From: Breviolum minutum Mf 1.05b.01
Taxonomy: Eukaryota; Sar; Dinophyceae; Suessiales; Symbiodiniaceae
Direction of reading: 5' to 3'
Length of the DNA: 64,000 nucleotides
Assembly (NCBI GenBank): GCA_000507305.1
Contig: DF239948.1
Location: 1 to 64,000 of the forward strand
Shown: in pieces, positions 45,825 to 57,010 of the stretch
Numbering within the stretch: position 1 is the stretch's first letter
Layout: each line of letters starts with the position of its first letter
Position numbers and translations under genes: made by a program
The notes under the pieces: generated by a model
Seen by the model: only the letters and a program-made list of their open reading frames with translations
The model's database searches: none
What the model was told of the DNA's origin: nothing

Positions 45825-46060
45825 AAATGGAGTTATTTCACCCTGCCACTTTGTACCAAATGATAACGTAAATTTCATGGTGGTACAATTGTAGAGATTA
45901 TAGCGATGGAAGAATATGGCAAAAACCCTACACATCCAAGCACCAGTTGAGGAGGTATTTGAACCCCTTAAAATCTCCTGAGGTCCGCTTTTATGGGTTC
46001 CTTTCACACAGATCCTCACCAGGTATTGGGATGATATTGGATGCAGAATATGGCGAATCA
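45825..46060. repeat. Q repeat, copy 2
   Basis: Partner of 27050-27275, followed at 46062-46150 by an E element with intact ends. Confidence 0.6.
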
Positions 46061-46142
46061 AGCAACCTACCCCCCCCCAGAACTAAGGCCTTATTAAGGG
46101 CTTATCAAATAAACCATTGGTTTCCCTTAATAGGGTGGTACG

Positions 46143-46400
46143 TTAGGGGGGGAAAGGGGGAACATCCCCTAAACACACCCACAATCCAAAGCCAAGTTTC
46201 CGTTTCCTCGAAGCCCGGCGGTAGAGCATCGGGTCCCGCATTGCCCTGGAAACGTGGGAAATTTTGGCAGCGGTTTGCCGCTTGCCCCCGGCGGTTGAAA
46301 ATACGGAAAGGGCGAAGCTGAAAAATGCCACCACTTGACAAAGGAAAAAAACAGCAAGCAACCTTAAAACCACCAGTTTTTGATAGGTTTTGAGGTCCAT
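46143..46400 (-). CDS. First exon of a possible membrane or secreted protein
   Basis: From an ATG at 46400: MDLKTYQKLVVLRLLAVFF then a hydrophobic run to about residue 35, followed by a basic segment (KRQTAAKISHVSRAMRD, RRASRKRKLG). This looks like a signal anchor with a basic flank. The exon probably ends near 46185, before an E element. Frames on the plus strand are also open. Confidence 0.4.
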   Translation of the reverse strand: MDLKTYQKLVVLRLLAVFFLCQVVAFFSFALSVFSTAGGKRQTAAKISHVSRAMRDPMLYRRASRKRKLGFGLWVCLGDVPPFPP

Positions 46401-46597
46401 CTTAGTTTTCCAGAGTGTACAACTTCAACAGTTTAAAGACATATCTTCAACCTTATTCAATTGTAGGAAGTCTTGAGAAGGGATATGACATTTCCTATGG
46501 ATGAATGCTGATGTGAAAAAACATGTTGAGATAGATTTGAATCCTCAAGAAGCAGCAGTCAAACAGTTTTCGTGTGGTCACTTAGAACTTCTGCTAC

Positions 46598-46705
46598 CCT
46601 CTGGTAAACTAACATAGCAATGGAATATGCCCATGTTCAATAGGAAACACATCTTCAATCCGGGTCCATTTTCCATTGCTATGTTAGTGTACCAGAGTGT
46701 ACAAT
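46598..46705. repeat. F-like element
   Basis: Ends CTACCCTCTGGTAAACTAAC and TTAGTGTACCAGAGTGTA around ATAGCAATGGAATATG and its inverse. Confidence 0.6.
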
Positions 46706-47111
46706 GTGTAAATGAAACAACTTCATGCAACTTCAAGGAAATCATTTAGGAGGAACATCTACTACCCGGTTAAACCATGATGCCCTTTTGAATCAAATCC
46801 CATGAAGTTTCATCATCGCTAGAACGGAAAGATGTCCTAGAATTCAGGATCAAAATCATTAAGTGGATTATCACCCCAATCCATCTTCAAGTCGATTACA
46901 ACCCACTTATATACTAACCATGTACTAGCTTCCTGGGACATCCTAGTTTTTCTTCAGGATAAGATGCTTATTCTGAAAATGGATTCCAAGTTCAAAATAC
47001 TCCCAACGCATATAGTGGGCAACTCCAACCCAATCATCTCCATGCAAGGGTCACTATATTACCCATCCAAACAATGCATTTTTTTCGGGTCAAATTCGCT
47101 ACAATCTAGCA

Positions 47112-47303
47112 TTAATTTAGCATTGTTTGATCCCCTGATATGAGTAAATTTAATGACCCCTGCCATAACCATCCATCCGAAATTTCGACTTGAAAAGACA
47201 TCCCTGGCAGCTCCTGGTTCTTGAACAGCTCAGGGTTATTTGCCTGACATGGGCTCAAGAATGCTCTGGGAACTAAGCTTTCCAACAAGCTATGAGGGTT
47301 CAA
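47112..47303 (-). CDS. Weak candidate exon
   Basis: A frame reading SLVPRAFLSPCQANNPELFK and MSFQVEISDGWLWQGS. Coding-like composition only; no clear acceptor. A similar weak piece lies at about 47535-47620 (SASHRSLPKASRSYFAYV). Confidence 0.25.
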   Translation of the reverse strand: MNPHSLLESLVPRAFLSPCQANNPELFKNQELPGMSFQVEISDGWLWQGSLNLLISGDQTMLN

Positions 47304-47325
47304 GGGGGGACACCATGGTCAGCTA

Positions 47326-47432
47326 ATGATTAATTGTTGGTTTGGGTCCCGGTGGTTTGGGATTCTAGGGATTGTTACTTAAGGGGACCCTTAGAATCCT
47401 AAACCACCAACCCAAACCAACAATTAACCAGT
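47326..47432. repeat. J element
   Basis: Arms match well (ATTAATTGTTGGTTTGGGT). An extra half arm follows at 47460-47515. Confidence 0.65.
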
Positions 47433-48154
47433 AGTTGACTAAAGCACCTAGCAACTCCTAAGAATCCCAATCCCTTTCATAAGGGAATCCTAGGAATCCC
47501 AAACCACCCGGCCCCAATTTCCCCAATTTCATCAACTCAAAGTGCCAAACATATGCAAAATATGATCGGCTTGCTTTTGGAAGGGATCTGTGGGACGCAG
47601 ATCCAGCCTCTCTAGATAATGCAAAACATGTATAGATGTACATATGATCTACTAACAAATGCATATATACATACAATCATATATAATAATATATATGTAT
47701 GAGCCCTACAGTATGACCTCCGCAATATCCACAAGACCTGTTAACACAGCACCTCTTTTAGCGGATTGCTTCTGCTAATGAATCTCATATATTGAATCCA
47801 ACAACAACATTTGTCAAAACAACAAGTTTGGATCACTTTATTGTCTGAATTGTTTTTTCAAAAACTTTGTTTCTTTTCAATTCTAGGATACCTATACAGT
47901 CGATGTTCCTTTCATTTAGGCCTTTTTGCTCTATAGTATAGGAATATTAAACCAAATTGTGCTGATCAAAACCCAGGGGTAGCTCCTATTCTCGCTCCCT
48001 GTTACAAAGAGATCTTTAGATGCCCCCAAAAAAGTTCCCTTTATCGCTCCATTCACATCTCACATCAGCTAGTAGAATTTGAGGGTGCATTTCCGAAAAG
48101 TAACGAATGACTGGCTGGAAAATTCCAACCCTTTGAGTCGATGGTTTTGCTCCT

Positions 48155-48348
48155 TCAAAGGGACTTTTTCCATTGCTTTCTCACGCCATGTTTTCCTTGC
48201 GTGCAGCTCGAGGGTCGGTCATTTTTTTTCCGTAAAAGACGGCCACCGTTTCGGGACAAAGCGGAACCCGCCTTCAACTTCCACAGATCTTTTCCACCTC
48301 GGATGGTGTTCCAGCCACCGGACCCAGCACCAGCAAGGTGTGCCCTTA
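48155..48348 (-). CDS. Basic terminal exon starting in an H element
   Basis: Starts ACGAG|TAAGGG in the H arm (48335-48465). 63 codons: RAHLAGAGSGGWNTIRGG, DLWKLKAGSALSRNGGRLLR, KKNDRPSSCTQGKHG, then TGA. Confidence 0.5.
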
Positions 48349-48465
48349 CTCGTTATCAATGGGGTTATAAACCCCTATAAGTGGCCGAAAGTAAAGGGTA
48401 ACTGGGGTTATAACCTTACTTTTGCCAGTTATAATGCCATTTAAAACAAGTAGGGGCCCACCTTG
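48335..48465. repeat. H element, translated at one end
   Basis: Ends CAAGGTGTGCCCTTACTCG and AGTAGGGGCCCACCTTG. Confidence 0.65.
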
Positions 48466-48891
48466 CAGTGAATGTATAGTTTATCCCACTGCAGGGTTTT
48501 ATACACCTCCGAAAACTAAACATAGAGAAATGATGGTTTCCGATAGGCATCTCCTTTTCCTGGGGTCCATTTCTCAGGTGCCATGTTAGTCTTTGACGTC
48601 CGAAGATTACTTTTTGGATGTGTTTGTTGAAGATTCAGCGCGTCAGAAAGCATTTGGGTGCAATGGGTTTCATACTAGGCATACTAGGCAAGAAGTTGTG
48701 GCTCGAGTATCAGGTTCATCCATTCGTGTTTTCATGACACATGTCCCTCAGAGACAGCTCTCAAAGCAGCTTGATATAGTTTCACGGCACGTGTCATAGT
48801 TTGACATTCGGTGAATGGCTACTATGTCGTGTAGCAAATAACTTTTAAGTGGTAATACACTTATGAATATTTCTCATGGTTTGCTAGATGG

Positions 48892-48992
48892 ATGTTTCCG
48901 AAAATCGTTGTACCCCCAAAACATCTCAAAATAATCATTTTTAGTAGGAAACCCAATAGTTGTTGGGTACCACCATTTTAGGAAACCCCCAA
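48892..48992. repeat. C-like element
   Basis: Left end as in C (GGATGTTTCCGAAAATCG), right half as in 22683-22782. It looks like a hybrid. Confidence 0.5.
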
Positions 48993-49106
48993 ATGTCCCT
49001 CTTTAACATCACTGGAAAACAGATACCCAAAATGTCATCATTTCAAAACAGCTCCTTTCAAGGTGTTTTTTTTTCCAAAACCCCTCCCACAAGGACATGA
49101 ACCTTG

Positions 49107-49107
49107 C

Positions 49108-49193
<86 letters not shown>
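49107..49193. repeat. CAA microsatellite, about 29 units
   Basis: One CGA interruption. Plus-strand frames through it read poly-Gln, poly-Asn or poly-Thr. Confidence 0.9.
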
Positions 49194-49194
<1 letters not shown>

Positions 49195-49217
49195 CCAAAA
49201 AAAAAACCTTCAAAACT

Positions 49218-49450
49218 TCACAACTGTGACAACTTTGCACCCTTCACATTCACATCTTTCACAATGTATTCATTCGCTAAGTTGCTATTTCCACTGGTGT
49301 ACCAGACAGTGGCACTGGACGAACCCGCTTGTCGTTCCTGCTTGGCTGTCAGGACAGCTGAATACCTCAGTCGCTCAGGGATTTCGCTCCCAGGGAGCCT
49401 TCGTACGTGTGGGCCCCATGGTATCTATCTCGGATGGGATGTCTTGGGGA
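49218..49450 (-). CDS. Candidate exon, strand uncertain
   Basis: Minus frame after GAGATAG: GPHVRRLPGSEIPERLRYS, then SNLANEYIVKDVNVKGAKLS and TGA. A plus-strand frame (MYSFAKLLFPLVYQTVALDE) is also open. The minus strand is preferred from the acceptor, the stop and the neighbours. Confidence 0.35.
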
Positions 49451-49494
49451 TGAAACAAACCCATAAATCCCAATTAAATCCCATGTATTTATAT

Positions 49495-49645
49495 GTATTG
49501 ATTGTATTCTCTAGGGATTCTTGGCGGGATTATATCATATCCCATAAACACCCACTATACAGGGATATATATATATATAATTATATATATATGGGGATTT
49601 CCCATAGGCGCCCCCCGATTGGGATCGGGGTACATATCCCATTGA
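49495..49645. repeat. N element with TA expansion
   Basis: Like 13831-13935 but longer, with TATATA tracts inside and GGTACATATCCC at the end. Confidence 0.55.
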
Positions 49646-50752
49646 CCATGTGACCATGCCACCAAACTGGCGGGATCCCCCCTTCTGGATCCCCGCAATT
49701 TTACACATCATTCAATTTGAGGAGTTCCGGTCCAATGTTTTTAGCCCGCAAAAAACACAAAACGAACAAACCTCCACAAACAGAGCTACATATTAGCTAT
49801 CTACCAAAAAAAACATGGTTCATATATTTCACATTTATTGGCTTCACCATGTTTGAACGGTTCATAGAAGGCTAAATTGGATTCTTAATGCTTGACAACC
49901 ACAACAACCTCAACCGTTCACTGCTTCAAACCTTCAAAACACCCACACAAACACATACCTTGGCGGAATCTAATGACTTTTTTTGTGGATGGTCTTTGGT
50001 GAGTGAACTACAACACAATTTGCAATATGTTCTCGGAATTGGTATATTTGTAGACCAACGAAAGAAATTTAGCAATTAAATTAATCCATTGGCCTTAAGA
50101 TTTGCCTTTCGTTTCTTTTGACAGAAAATTTTGAACCCCCCCCCCAAAAAGTTCCCTTAGATGGATCGATTTTGTTGGTCATTTGTTCACCCCTTCGGAT
50201 GAGTCTTTCACGGCCCGTGACGACGTCGCAAGATTTTTTCCAAGTTCCCGGACTTACCCGCCATTGGCAACTCGTGGTGGAAGGTCGACCCATCTACGTA
50301 CGAGCTACGTATCTGTGAAACATGTTTTGCTGTTGCTGCTGGTTGTTGCGGTATACTAGCACTTTCTAAGAAGGCCTGCCCAACGGAAAAAAAACAACGT
50401 TCTGATCATTTTTGTTGTTTTCTTAGATTTTTTTGGGTGTCCAACAAAAAACTGCTGAATTTTAAGATCAATGAATCAGGTCTGGTTGAGAATCTAAAGA
50501 GTTTTGAAATATGCGCAAGTCAAATCTGGAAATCTTTCCCGCCCAAAAAAAAACGTGAAAGAAAGAACCATATTTGCCTAGTTTGAGATACGCCCCAGAT
50601 CCAAAATCAACAGTCAAAAGTTGTAAGTCATAACCTTCTGAGATGTATACCTCGAAGTACAGGTTTCAATCACTTGTGATAAACCGACCATGATTGATTT
50701 GTCTTCTTCCAGGATGATCCCCAAAACCACCACATTAAAATGTAAAAACATC

Positions 50753-51007
50753 CTGCTGGTCGCGGAGAGCTTTCTTTGGTGGATGGGGGGGATATCTCAG
50801 CTAATGAAAGCTCTGCATGCTTCAAGGAGGTTTTCTTGGCGATGTTTTCCCAAGCGAAGATTTCTTCCTGCAAGTACTGCGTCACAATTTCTTTTCCCAC
50901 TCGAGGACAGTTTCGGGGATCATGGAAATCAACGCTGATGCTTTCTGGATGGGTTCTCGAGTGACTGAAAGTCATCACTTGATCCCAAACTTTGCGAAGA
51001 ACAACTC
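50753..51007 (-). CDS. Unknown protein, internal exon
   Basis: Acceptor CTTGAG|G, donor AGCAG|GATGTT (GA type), 84 codons (KVWDQVMTFSHSRTHPESIS, VGKEIVTQYLQEEIFAWENI, KKTSLKHAELSLAEISPP). Confidence 0.55.
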
Positions 51008-51239
51008 CTCAAGAAGGTTTGAGCCCTGTGCAGTTCATAAAGCCATGCGCCGTTGAAGAAACCCACAGCTGCAGTATGGGAATAGCCCCTATGTTCCAAA
51101 CCCCACAACTACCCGAGTTCTAATATGGGCGGATCTTTTTTTGGTATCAGACACAAACGCGTACCAAAAAAGTAGAGAAAGTTTAGCTGGCTTACCCCAA
51201 AAATGCAATGCATGGTATATCTACACAAAAGCCTAATTG

Positions 51240-51580
51240 ACAAGGTGGGCCCCTCCTAGTTCTAAATGGTGTTTTAAATCTTATAACTAGGGTGAAACAA
51301 CCCCAGGGAAACCAATTTATTTTCGGCCAATTTATGAGGTCATAAACCCATTTATAACCCCATAGGATCCATAATGTTGGGTGTATTTACCTACATTTGC
51401 CTGATTTTCATCTGAAATGTTGGCAAATATACCATAAATGGATCCTATGCGAACTACTATTGATGGAAAACATCCTGCACAACCCGGGATGTATAAAACC
51501 CAAAAAATAATGGATAGACTACTTATCAACAGGTGCAGGATTTCTTCCAACAACAGTATGCGAACTAGTAGGGGCTACCC
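51240..51580. repeat. H element interrupted by B and I elements
   Basis: The left H arm CAAGGTGGGCCCCTCC is separated from the right arm TAGTAGGGGCTACCCACC by a B element (51358-51450) and an I element (51460-51560). Confidence 0.7.
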
Positions 51581-51587
51581 ACCCAAA

Positions 51588-51685
51588 GTTTAACAGTTCG
51601 CCCCGGAAAAGTTACCTTCCCAATAACAAAGTAGTCTACTAATACTAATAAAGTTTTCCACGCGCTATGTTAAACTTCGGGGGCG
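51588..51685. repeat. M element
   Basis: Ends AGTTTAACAGTTCGCCCCGG and CGCTATGTTAAACTTCGGGG; about 100 bp. Confidence 0.5.
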
Positions 51686-51686
51686 T

Positions 51687-51812
51687 ACTAGGGTGTCCAT
51701 GGAAGTTACTAACTATAGTTAGTAAGTTGGCTTATAACCTATTTACAGGACTTACAACCTAGTTATATAGGGGTTATAATCCAGTTACTAAGTACCATGG
51801 ACATCCCAGCAA
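51687..51812. repeat. D element
   Basis: Its right end touches the donor of exon 51970-51814. Its left end gives CCCTAG on the minus strand. Confidence 0.65.
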
Positions 51813-51813
51813 C

Positions 51814-51970
51814 CCTTGTACTTCATTTCTTTTTGTTTGTTTTCCTGCTTTGGGCTGTGCTGCGCTGTTGCCTTGACCTTGGGCCGTGGCACATCGCGCA
51901 CTTCCACTGGGCACGGGCAGTTCCCGTCGGCCCGCCGTCCAAAGGAGGTGCGTTGAAAGGACCAGGGATG
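51814..51970 (-). CDS. Unknown protein, internal exon next to a D element
   Basis: Acceptor CGTTTTACAG, donor CAAGG|GTTGCT at the edge of the D element, 52 codons (HPWSFQRTSFGRRADGNCP, EVRDVPRPKVKATAQHSPK, ENKQKEMKYK). Hydrophilic and basic. Confidence 0.5.
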
Positions 51971-52540
51971 CTGTAAAACGAGATCCAAGGACATACCTTG
52001 GTGGAGGTTGGGTGGGAATTTTGACAATCCTTATATTGGGAATCCTTATATTGGGTTTCTTGAAAGCCTACTATTTGGGGTATGTAAACCTTACTATTGG
52101 GGGTATATAAAACCTTATTGAGTGCAATCAATATTTGGGTGACTAAAAATATCATGGGTGACTAAAACGGGGTTTCATGTAGGTAATGTTTTCCAATCCA
52201 ATGGATCTTATGGGTTATGTTTATGTTTTCACCTTATTATTGGGCGAAACAACCAAAACAACATGAGGCAGTGACAACATTGAAATTGATGGGGTCATAG
52301 TCTGGAATTTAATTTTCAAAATTGGGTTGCAAGTGAATGATAGATCCCTAATATATCCCCATGATTCCCCATGTTTTGAAGTGGGCTATAACCAATCCAA
52401 TACATCCAAACCATTCATCCGAACTCTTTGGGACATCCTGGACGTCTATCTTTTATCCACAGATCCTGGTCCCACTCATCCTGAGTTCCATCCCGAACGT
52501 TACTTTTTGCAACTTGGTTTCCAAGTTGATTCCAGTGTGG

Positions 52541-52808
52541 TTAGATACATGTAAGATCATGTAACACTTGTAGATGCCCCGATGATCTGGTTGCTGGAAC
52601 CAAGAATAGAAAAAACAGTCTATCTCCAAGAAAAACCACATGGCAAGTCCAAGATGGGTCCCAGCTGCTCCAAAAAAACATGAGAGGTGAATATGCATGC
52701 TTGAAACTACTACCTGCCACATACCTAGCAATTCTTTGGCGACCCTTTTTGACAGTGAAAACGTGACCTCCAACAAATCGGGGATCAAGTTGGGACACAG
52801 ATGAAATC
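52541..52808 (-). CDS. Unknown protein, last two exons
   Basis: Exon 52808-52725 starts after GACTCACCAG|G, ends CTAG|GTATGT and reads FHLCPNLIPDLLEVTFSLSK then RVAKELL. It joins in phase 1 to exon 52593-52541, which starts GGTTCCAG and ends ATRSSGHLQVLHDLTC and TAA. Both splice signals are strong and contain no mobile element. Confidence 0.6.
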
Positions 52809-53145
52809 CTGGTGAGTCAAAAAGATTTGATGTAGGATGCTGATTTCAATACACTCCCGGAAACTAACGCACCTAAAAATATGGATGGTTGGAATATGAC
52901 AACATTCTTTTTGGAATGGCTTTCGGTGCAATGTTGGTCTAAGAGCTAGTAATTATCAAAATTGTTGAATTCCTCATGCAACTGGGCACCTTTTTCCGAA
53001 CTAAAATCACCAAGGTCTTCATTCCAGAATCAATCCCACTTAGCCATCACAATCTGCCGTTTGAATGATCGCCGAAGAAAGAACGAAAAACAACTAAGCA
53101 ACAGTACAGCTAGAATGGATATCCAATACTCTCCCCGAATCTAAC

Positions 53146-53247
53146 CTAGTTGGTGGTTTCAACCCATCTGAAAATATTAGTCAAATTGGAAATCTTAGCC
53201 AATTTTCGGGGTGAAAATAAAGAATATTTACAAGTTTCACCAGCTAG
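53146..53247 (+). repeat. A element, copy 19
   Basis: Ends CTAGTTGGTGGTTTCAACC and TTTCACCAGCTAG. A short frame (VRFGESIGYPF) follows its minus-strand end. Confidence 0.7.
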
Positions 53248-53511
53248 ATATCCCATACTCTCCCTGAAACGAACACCCCCAATTTCCCACGAATTTCTAG
53301 GATTTTCAGGCGCAAAAAATCCTGGATCATTTTTTTGTTTCAGTCACTGAGGGATACCCCACTGTTTTTTTTTCACCCCACCAAAAAAAAACGAGCCAAA
53401 AAATCCATCCCCTCCAGGGAACTACAGTAACATACAACATATCCCACCGAAGGGGAAATGGAACTAGAAAATCATCGACTTCAAATATGACAAACATCAG
53501 GGGGATATGGA

Positions 53512-53616
53512 TGTTTCCGAAAAATACTGGTGCCCCCAAATCATCCATTTTAATAGCGTTGGCGTTTTCCATTATAAACCATCCATTTTGGGGTACCCCT
53601 ATTTTTGGAAACAACC
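53512..53616. repeat. C element
   Basis: A close copy of 21366-21476. Confidence 0.7.
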
Positions 53617-53650
53617 ATATGTTAATTTTCTGGAGGGTACTCGAGTGAAC

Positions 53651-53831
53651 CTGTATCCAAACTAAGTGACGTTCATCTCTTTCAACCAATAAACTGCGGA
53701 TGATGTCTTCCTTGGTGCCGGCGGTCAATCTGGTCACTTTCTTGGGTTCAAATATCCAGGAAGCAAACTGGGAAAGAGCTAATACGTAGGGTGACTTGGA
53801 TGAAACAAGCTGGGTGTCTTCTATACATACC
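53651..53831 (-). CDS. Unknown protein, internal exon enclosed by inverted G ends
   Basis: Acceptor CTGGAG|G, donor ATACAG|GTTCAC, 60 codons (VCIEDTQLVSSKSPYVLALS, FASWIFEPKKVTRLTAGTK, EDIIRSLLVERDERHLVW). The acceptor lies in one G-type end (TACCCTCCAGGAAATTAACA). The inverse of that end lies past the donor at 53622-53642. Confidence 0.6.
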
Positions 53832-53926
53832 CTCCAGGAAATTAACATATCCCCCTGATGTTTGGCATATTTGAAGATGAATTTCCTTTTCCCCAGGTGG
53901 GATATGTTAGTTCCCTGGAGGATAAT
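53826..53926. repeat. G element
   Basis: TACCCTCCAGGAAATTAACA to GTTAGTTCCCTGGAGGATA, with inner GTTTGGCATATTTGAAGATG. Confidence 0.6.
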
Positions 53927-54198
53927 TTCTTCTCAGAGAAGACGTACCCGAAAACTCATCAGATTCAGAAAACTAGACGTTTTTTTTTTCAAAAAAACGA
54001 TCGCTAGCAGCTCAGATCCCCCCAAGAAATCATGTCGTTCTCAACTCGTATTTCATACACCCATGCGGAATCCGATGATTTTTGGAAGGCCAACAGGGAC
54101 AACAATTCCCGTATGGAGTGTCCAGTAAGTGACCATGAAACTTCGAACCTAATCTACATTGGTGCGTTCAAGCCAACTTGAGAACTTACCACATCATA

Positions 54199-54304
54199 CC
54201 TGGTTGGTGGTTGAACCAACCCATCTGAAAAATATGCTCGTCAAATTGGGAATCTTCCCCAGGTAGGGGTGAAAATTAAACATATTTGAGTTGCCACCAC
54301 CTAG
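54199..54304 (+). repeat. A element, copy 20
   Basis: ATGCTCGTCAAATTGG subtype. It abuts an I element (54306-54422) with one base between them. Confidence 0.7.
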
Positions 54305-54305
54305 A

Positions 54306-54422
54306 TACTGTTGATGGTTCAGAAATCCGGCGATCACCAGTTGAGATTGGTACTTTATCCCATGATTTATTACAGGGTTTTATACATCCTGGGTGGTGCA
54401 GGATTTTGTCCATCAACGGTAT
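54306..54422. repeat. I element
   Basis: Starts ATACTGTTGATGGTTCAGAA and ends CCATCAACGGTAT. Confidence 0.6.
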
Positions 54423-54529
54423 CTCAAATAGGATCATTTCCCCTAGGAGAAACATCGAAGAAAAACAAACTTTTGAAACTGGAAAGGGTTCCATCAAGTA
54501 TTCGGTGCGGATTTGTTTCATGGCTGGTC

Positions 54530-54660
54530 CAAACCCTCCCCCCAATGTGTCGCCCAGAAGGCTTTGTTAAGAGCTTATTAACCATTGGTTTCCCTTAACT
54601 TAATAATGCCTTATGAAACCAAACCCATATTTCTTGAGGGGGCGTACGTTAGGGTGGGGG
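54530..54660. repeat. E element
   Basis: CAAACCCTCCCCCCAATG to GGGGGCGTACGTTAGG with inner TTAACCATTGGTTTCCCTTA. Confidence 0.55.
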
Positions 54661-54865
54661 TAGCCATCATTGTTTGGTCAAGGGTTACCGGAATTCCAGC
54701 CCAATTCTTGTTTCTATTTATGAACAACATCTGGCTTCCCGAGAGGATTCCAAAAATTCTTAAGAACTAAACTTTAACTCCCTCACCTGCCGGGAAAAAA
54801 TAAGAGTGTGATGTCAACCATCAATCATCATAAAAGAAATTGGGTGAGTGAAGATACCCTCCCTC

Positions 54866-54960
54866 TACTTGGAGGATCATCCCAGCTAGTAAGTGGTTTG
54901 TAACCTAAATTATAAGCCATGGAAAGGTTAACCACTAACTGGGATGATCCTTGGAGGACT
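54866..54960. repeat. L element, short
   Basis: CTACTTGGAGGATCATCCCA to GGATGATCCTTGGAGGA. The GTAAGTGG donor of the family is present on the plus strand. Confidence 0.6.
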
Positions 54961-55178
54961 TTTAAGATGATTCACCTGAAAACATGGACCCCATGGAAAA
55001 GTAGATCCCTATATCCCTTTTGGAACCTATATCATTTTCAGATTCCATGTTAAACTTTGGGGGTGTGGGAATGAAATTCAGTCCCGTACTTGAGTTGGAA
55101 CCCCTCATTGTTGCGCACAGAACACAAGAGATTCTACACAGTTCAATCATCATCATCATCCTCATCATCGCAAGCTCC

Positions 55179-55479
55179 TCACTCTACACCCACCGACGCG
55201 TCCACCTTCGACCCCTCGCTCTCGAGAGGCTTCTTGTTCTCTCTGGTGTCGTCCACCTGCTTTTTTTGGTGATTTGGTGAATATATTCTGCCTGAAAGCA
55301 ATGGTTGGTCGCCGTTAGTCTCCCCCCCCGAGATTTTCGACTTCTTGGGGGGGGGGAACACCTTCACCACCCTGTGATGGCCGCTTCTTTGGAGCTGCCT
55401 CGGTTCTGCCCAGCCACTCATCGATCTTCTCACGCAACATCACTGGCAGATCCATTTTGGATATGCCAAGATGTCTCAT
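55179..55479 (-). CDS. Unknown small basic/acidic protein, last two exons
   Basis: Exon 55479-55362 (from a possible start ATG; HLGISKMDLPVMLREKIDEW, GRTEAAPKKRPSQGG) ends GAAG|GTGTTC. The 70-base intron contains GACTAAC 21 bases before its CTTTCAG acceptor. Exon 55291-55179 reads QKKQVDDTRENKKPLESEG and VDASVGVE before TGA. Phase 1 and in frame. The highly charged tail looks disordered. Confidence 0.6.
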
Positions 55480-55764
55480 GTGGCATGGGGGTACGCTTAA
55501 GATTCCTAGGAATTATACACCCTGGAGAAGCAACATGGATACCCCCAAAATGAGGTTTGGAAGGCGATTTTCCTTTTCAATTAGGTGATTTTTTGGTTCC
55601 AGCCGTTAAATATCCAGGGTGTAAGCTATTTACAAGTGGAAACCCCCATGCATTTGCGAAAGTGAAGGATCAGTCATGCTTATTTACTATACTATACTTA
55701 CCAAGTTACAGTAGATGCTTTCGCAAAAAAAACATCCTTTGGATGATATATTTACTTTAGGGAT

Positions 55765-55819
55765 CTACATGTCATGCAGCCCAGCATCTGGCTCTTCCAA
55801 CGATCGAAGCGATGGGATC
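55765..55819 (-). CDS. Possible short terminal exon
   Basis: CAGCTGCAG|G acceptor, then IPSLRSLEEPDAGLHDM and TAG. Confidence 0.3.
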
Positions 55820-56109
55820 CTGCAGCTGTGCAAACACTAAGATGACACAGGAACTCAGGATCAATGGTTGGTAAGTGAAGGGAAGGGGAAGTGAAGGTTT
55901 TGGACCCGTTATAACTTTTAATTATCCCCCATTTAGAATATTTAGATGTGTGCGTTTTGTTTTTTTCGAAGATCAATGGTCAGAATAACCATGTTTTCCT
56001 GGGTGTGTCATAAGGGTATATTGTGTGAAATACTGTGGTGATCTCGAACAATTGATCCGAAGTTTCTTCCCGGTACATCCTTGTACTCATCATGATCATC
56101 ACAAGCAAT

Positions 56110-56265
56110 CACCAAACATTTCAGGTACCTAAAACGGAGGAATCCTCACTCAAAGAAAGCTGTATGGATACGGCTTATGTAAGGGAAAACCCAGTCACAA
56201 AATAGCCGAACATAAGGTTCAGTACCTCCATCTTAGGTACGTAAAATTCTTGGTGAAGCGATGGA
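56110..56265. repeat. O element
   Basis: Ends CACCAAACATTTCAGGTACC and TACGTAAAATTCTTGGTGAA with inner AAAGAAAGCTGTATGGATAC. The second copy is 63350-63510. Confidence 0.65.
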
Positions 56266-57010
56266 AAAGAATGGCCATCGGCTCTCACCCATTACGTGGA
56301 CATCAATAGGGTCAGTGTAAGTGCGGTCAAGCAATGGTTATATTGATTGCTTTGGTGGTTTAGTATATTAGGCAGGATCCCAAAAGTAGCGATTCCTTTA
56401 CACAAGGGATTCTTAGCATACGCGTTTAATCACCAACATGAACCACCTGCATTAATGATTGGTTCAAAAGGTGTTGATATATATATATATATATACGAGA
56501 CTTACTTAAATGGTTTGGACAACAATTCCAGAAATATGTTATGTCCCAATTGATGATCTTTAATTTGTGGATGAATCAATCCCATGGTAGCACAAAAACT
56601 CATCAAACATCACTGAACAAAACAAAAACAACTTCCAAAACAATCACAGGTGTTTCATGGTGATTCATTTCCATACAATTTTCCCATAGCCGAAGGCACC
56701 ATGTCAGCGAAGTGGGGTATCAGAAAATCCCATATCAGATCCTAGAAAAACAATAGTACTGTATAAACCCATGAAGTTTGTTCAACATTGATGATGATCC
56801 CATAGATCCATTGATCTTTTATACCATTCCCATTGATGAATATACCATTAATAAAACCGTTGAACATTGATAAATATATCAAAGAGGATTCCAAATAACA
56901 AGTCCATTGGGAAGACTGTTACAACAACAAACAATCCGAAACACTCAAAGTATGGTACGTATATTTACCTTCATTTACCATAGAAACTTGCCAAATATAG
57001 ATACATAGAC

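Larger units (their letters stand above)
43894..46142. other. Stretch without a confident gene
   Basis: A short plus-strand piece follows a CTGCCAG acceptor at 45217 (VVIPADLVLGYEKVELLKDA) and enters an F-like element at 45313. The Q repeat copy 2 and an E element end the stretch. Confidence 0.35.

Noticed and set aside
49009-49240. Poly-Leu, poly-Val and poly-Gln frames
   Set aside because: Produced by the CAA microsatellite; no gene evidence.
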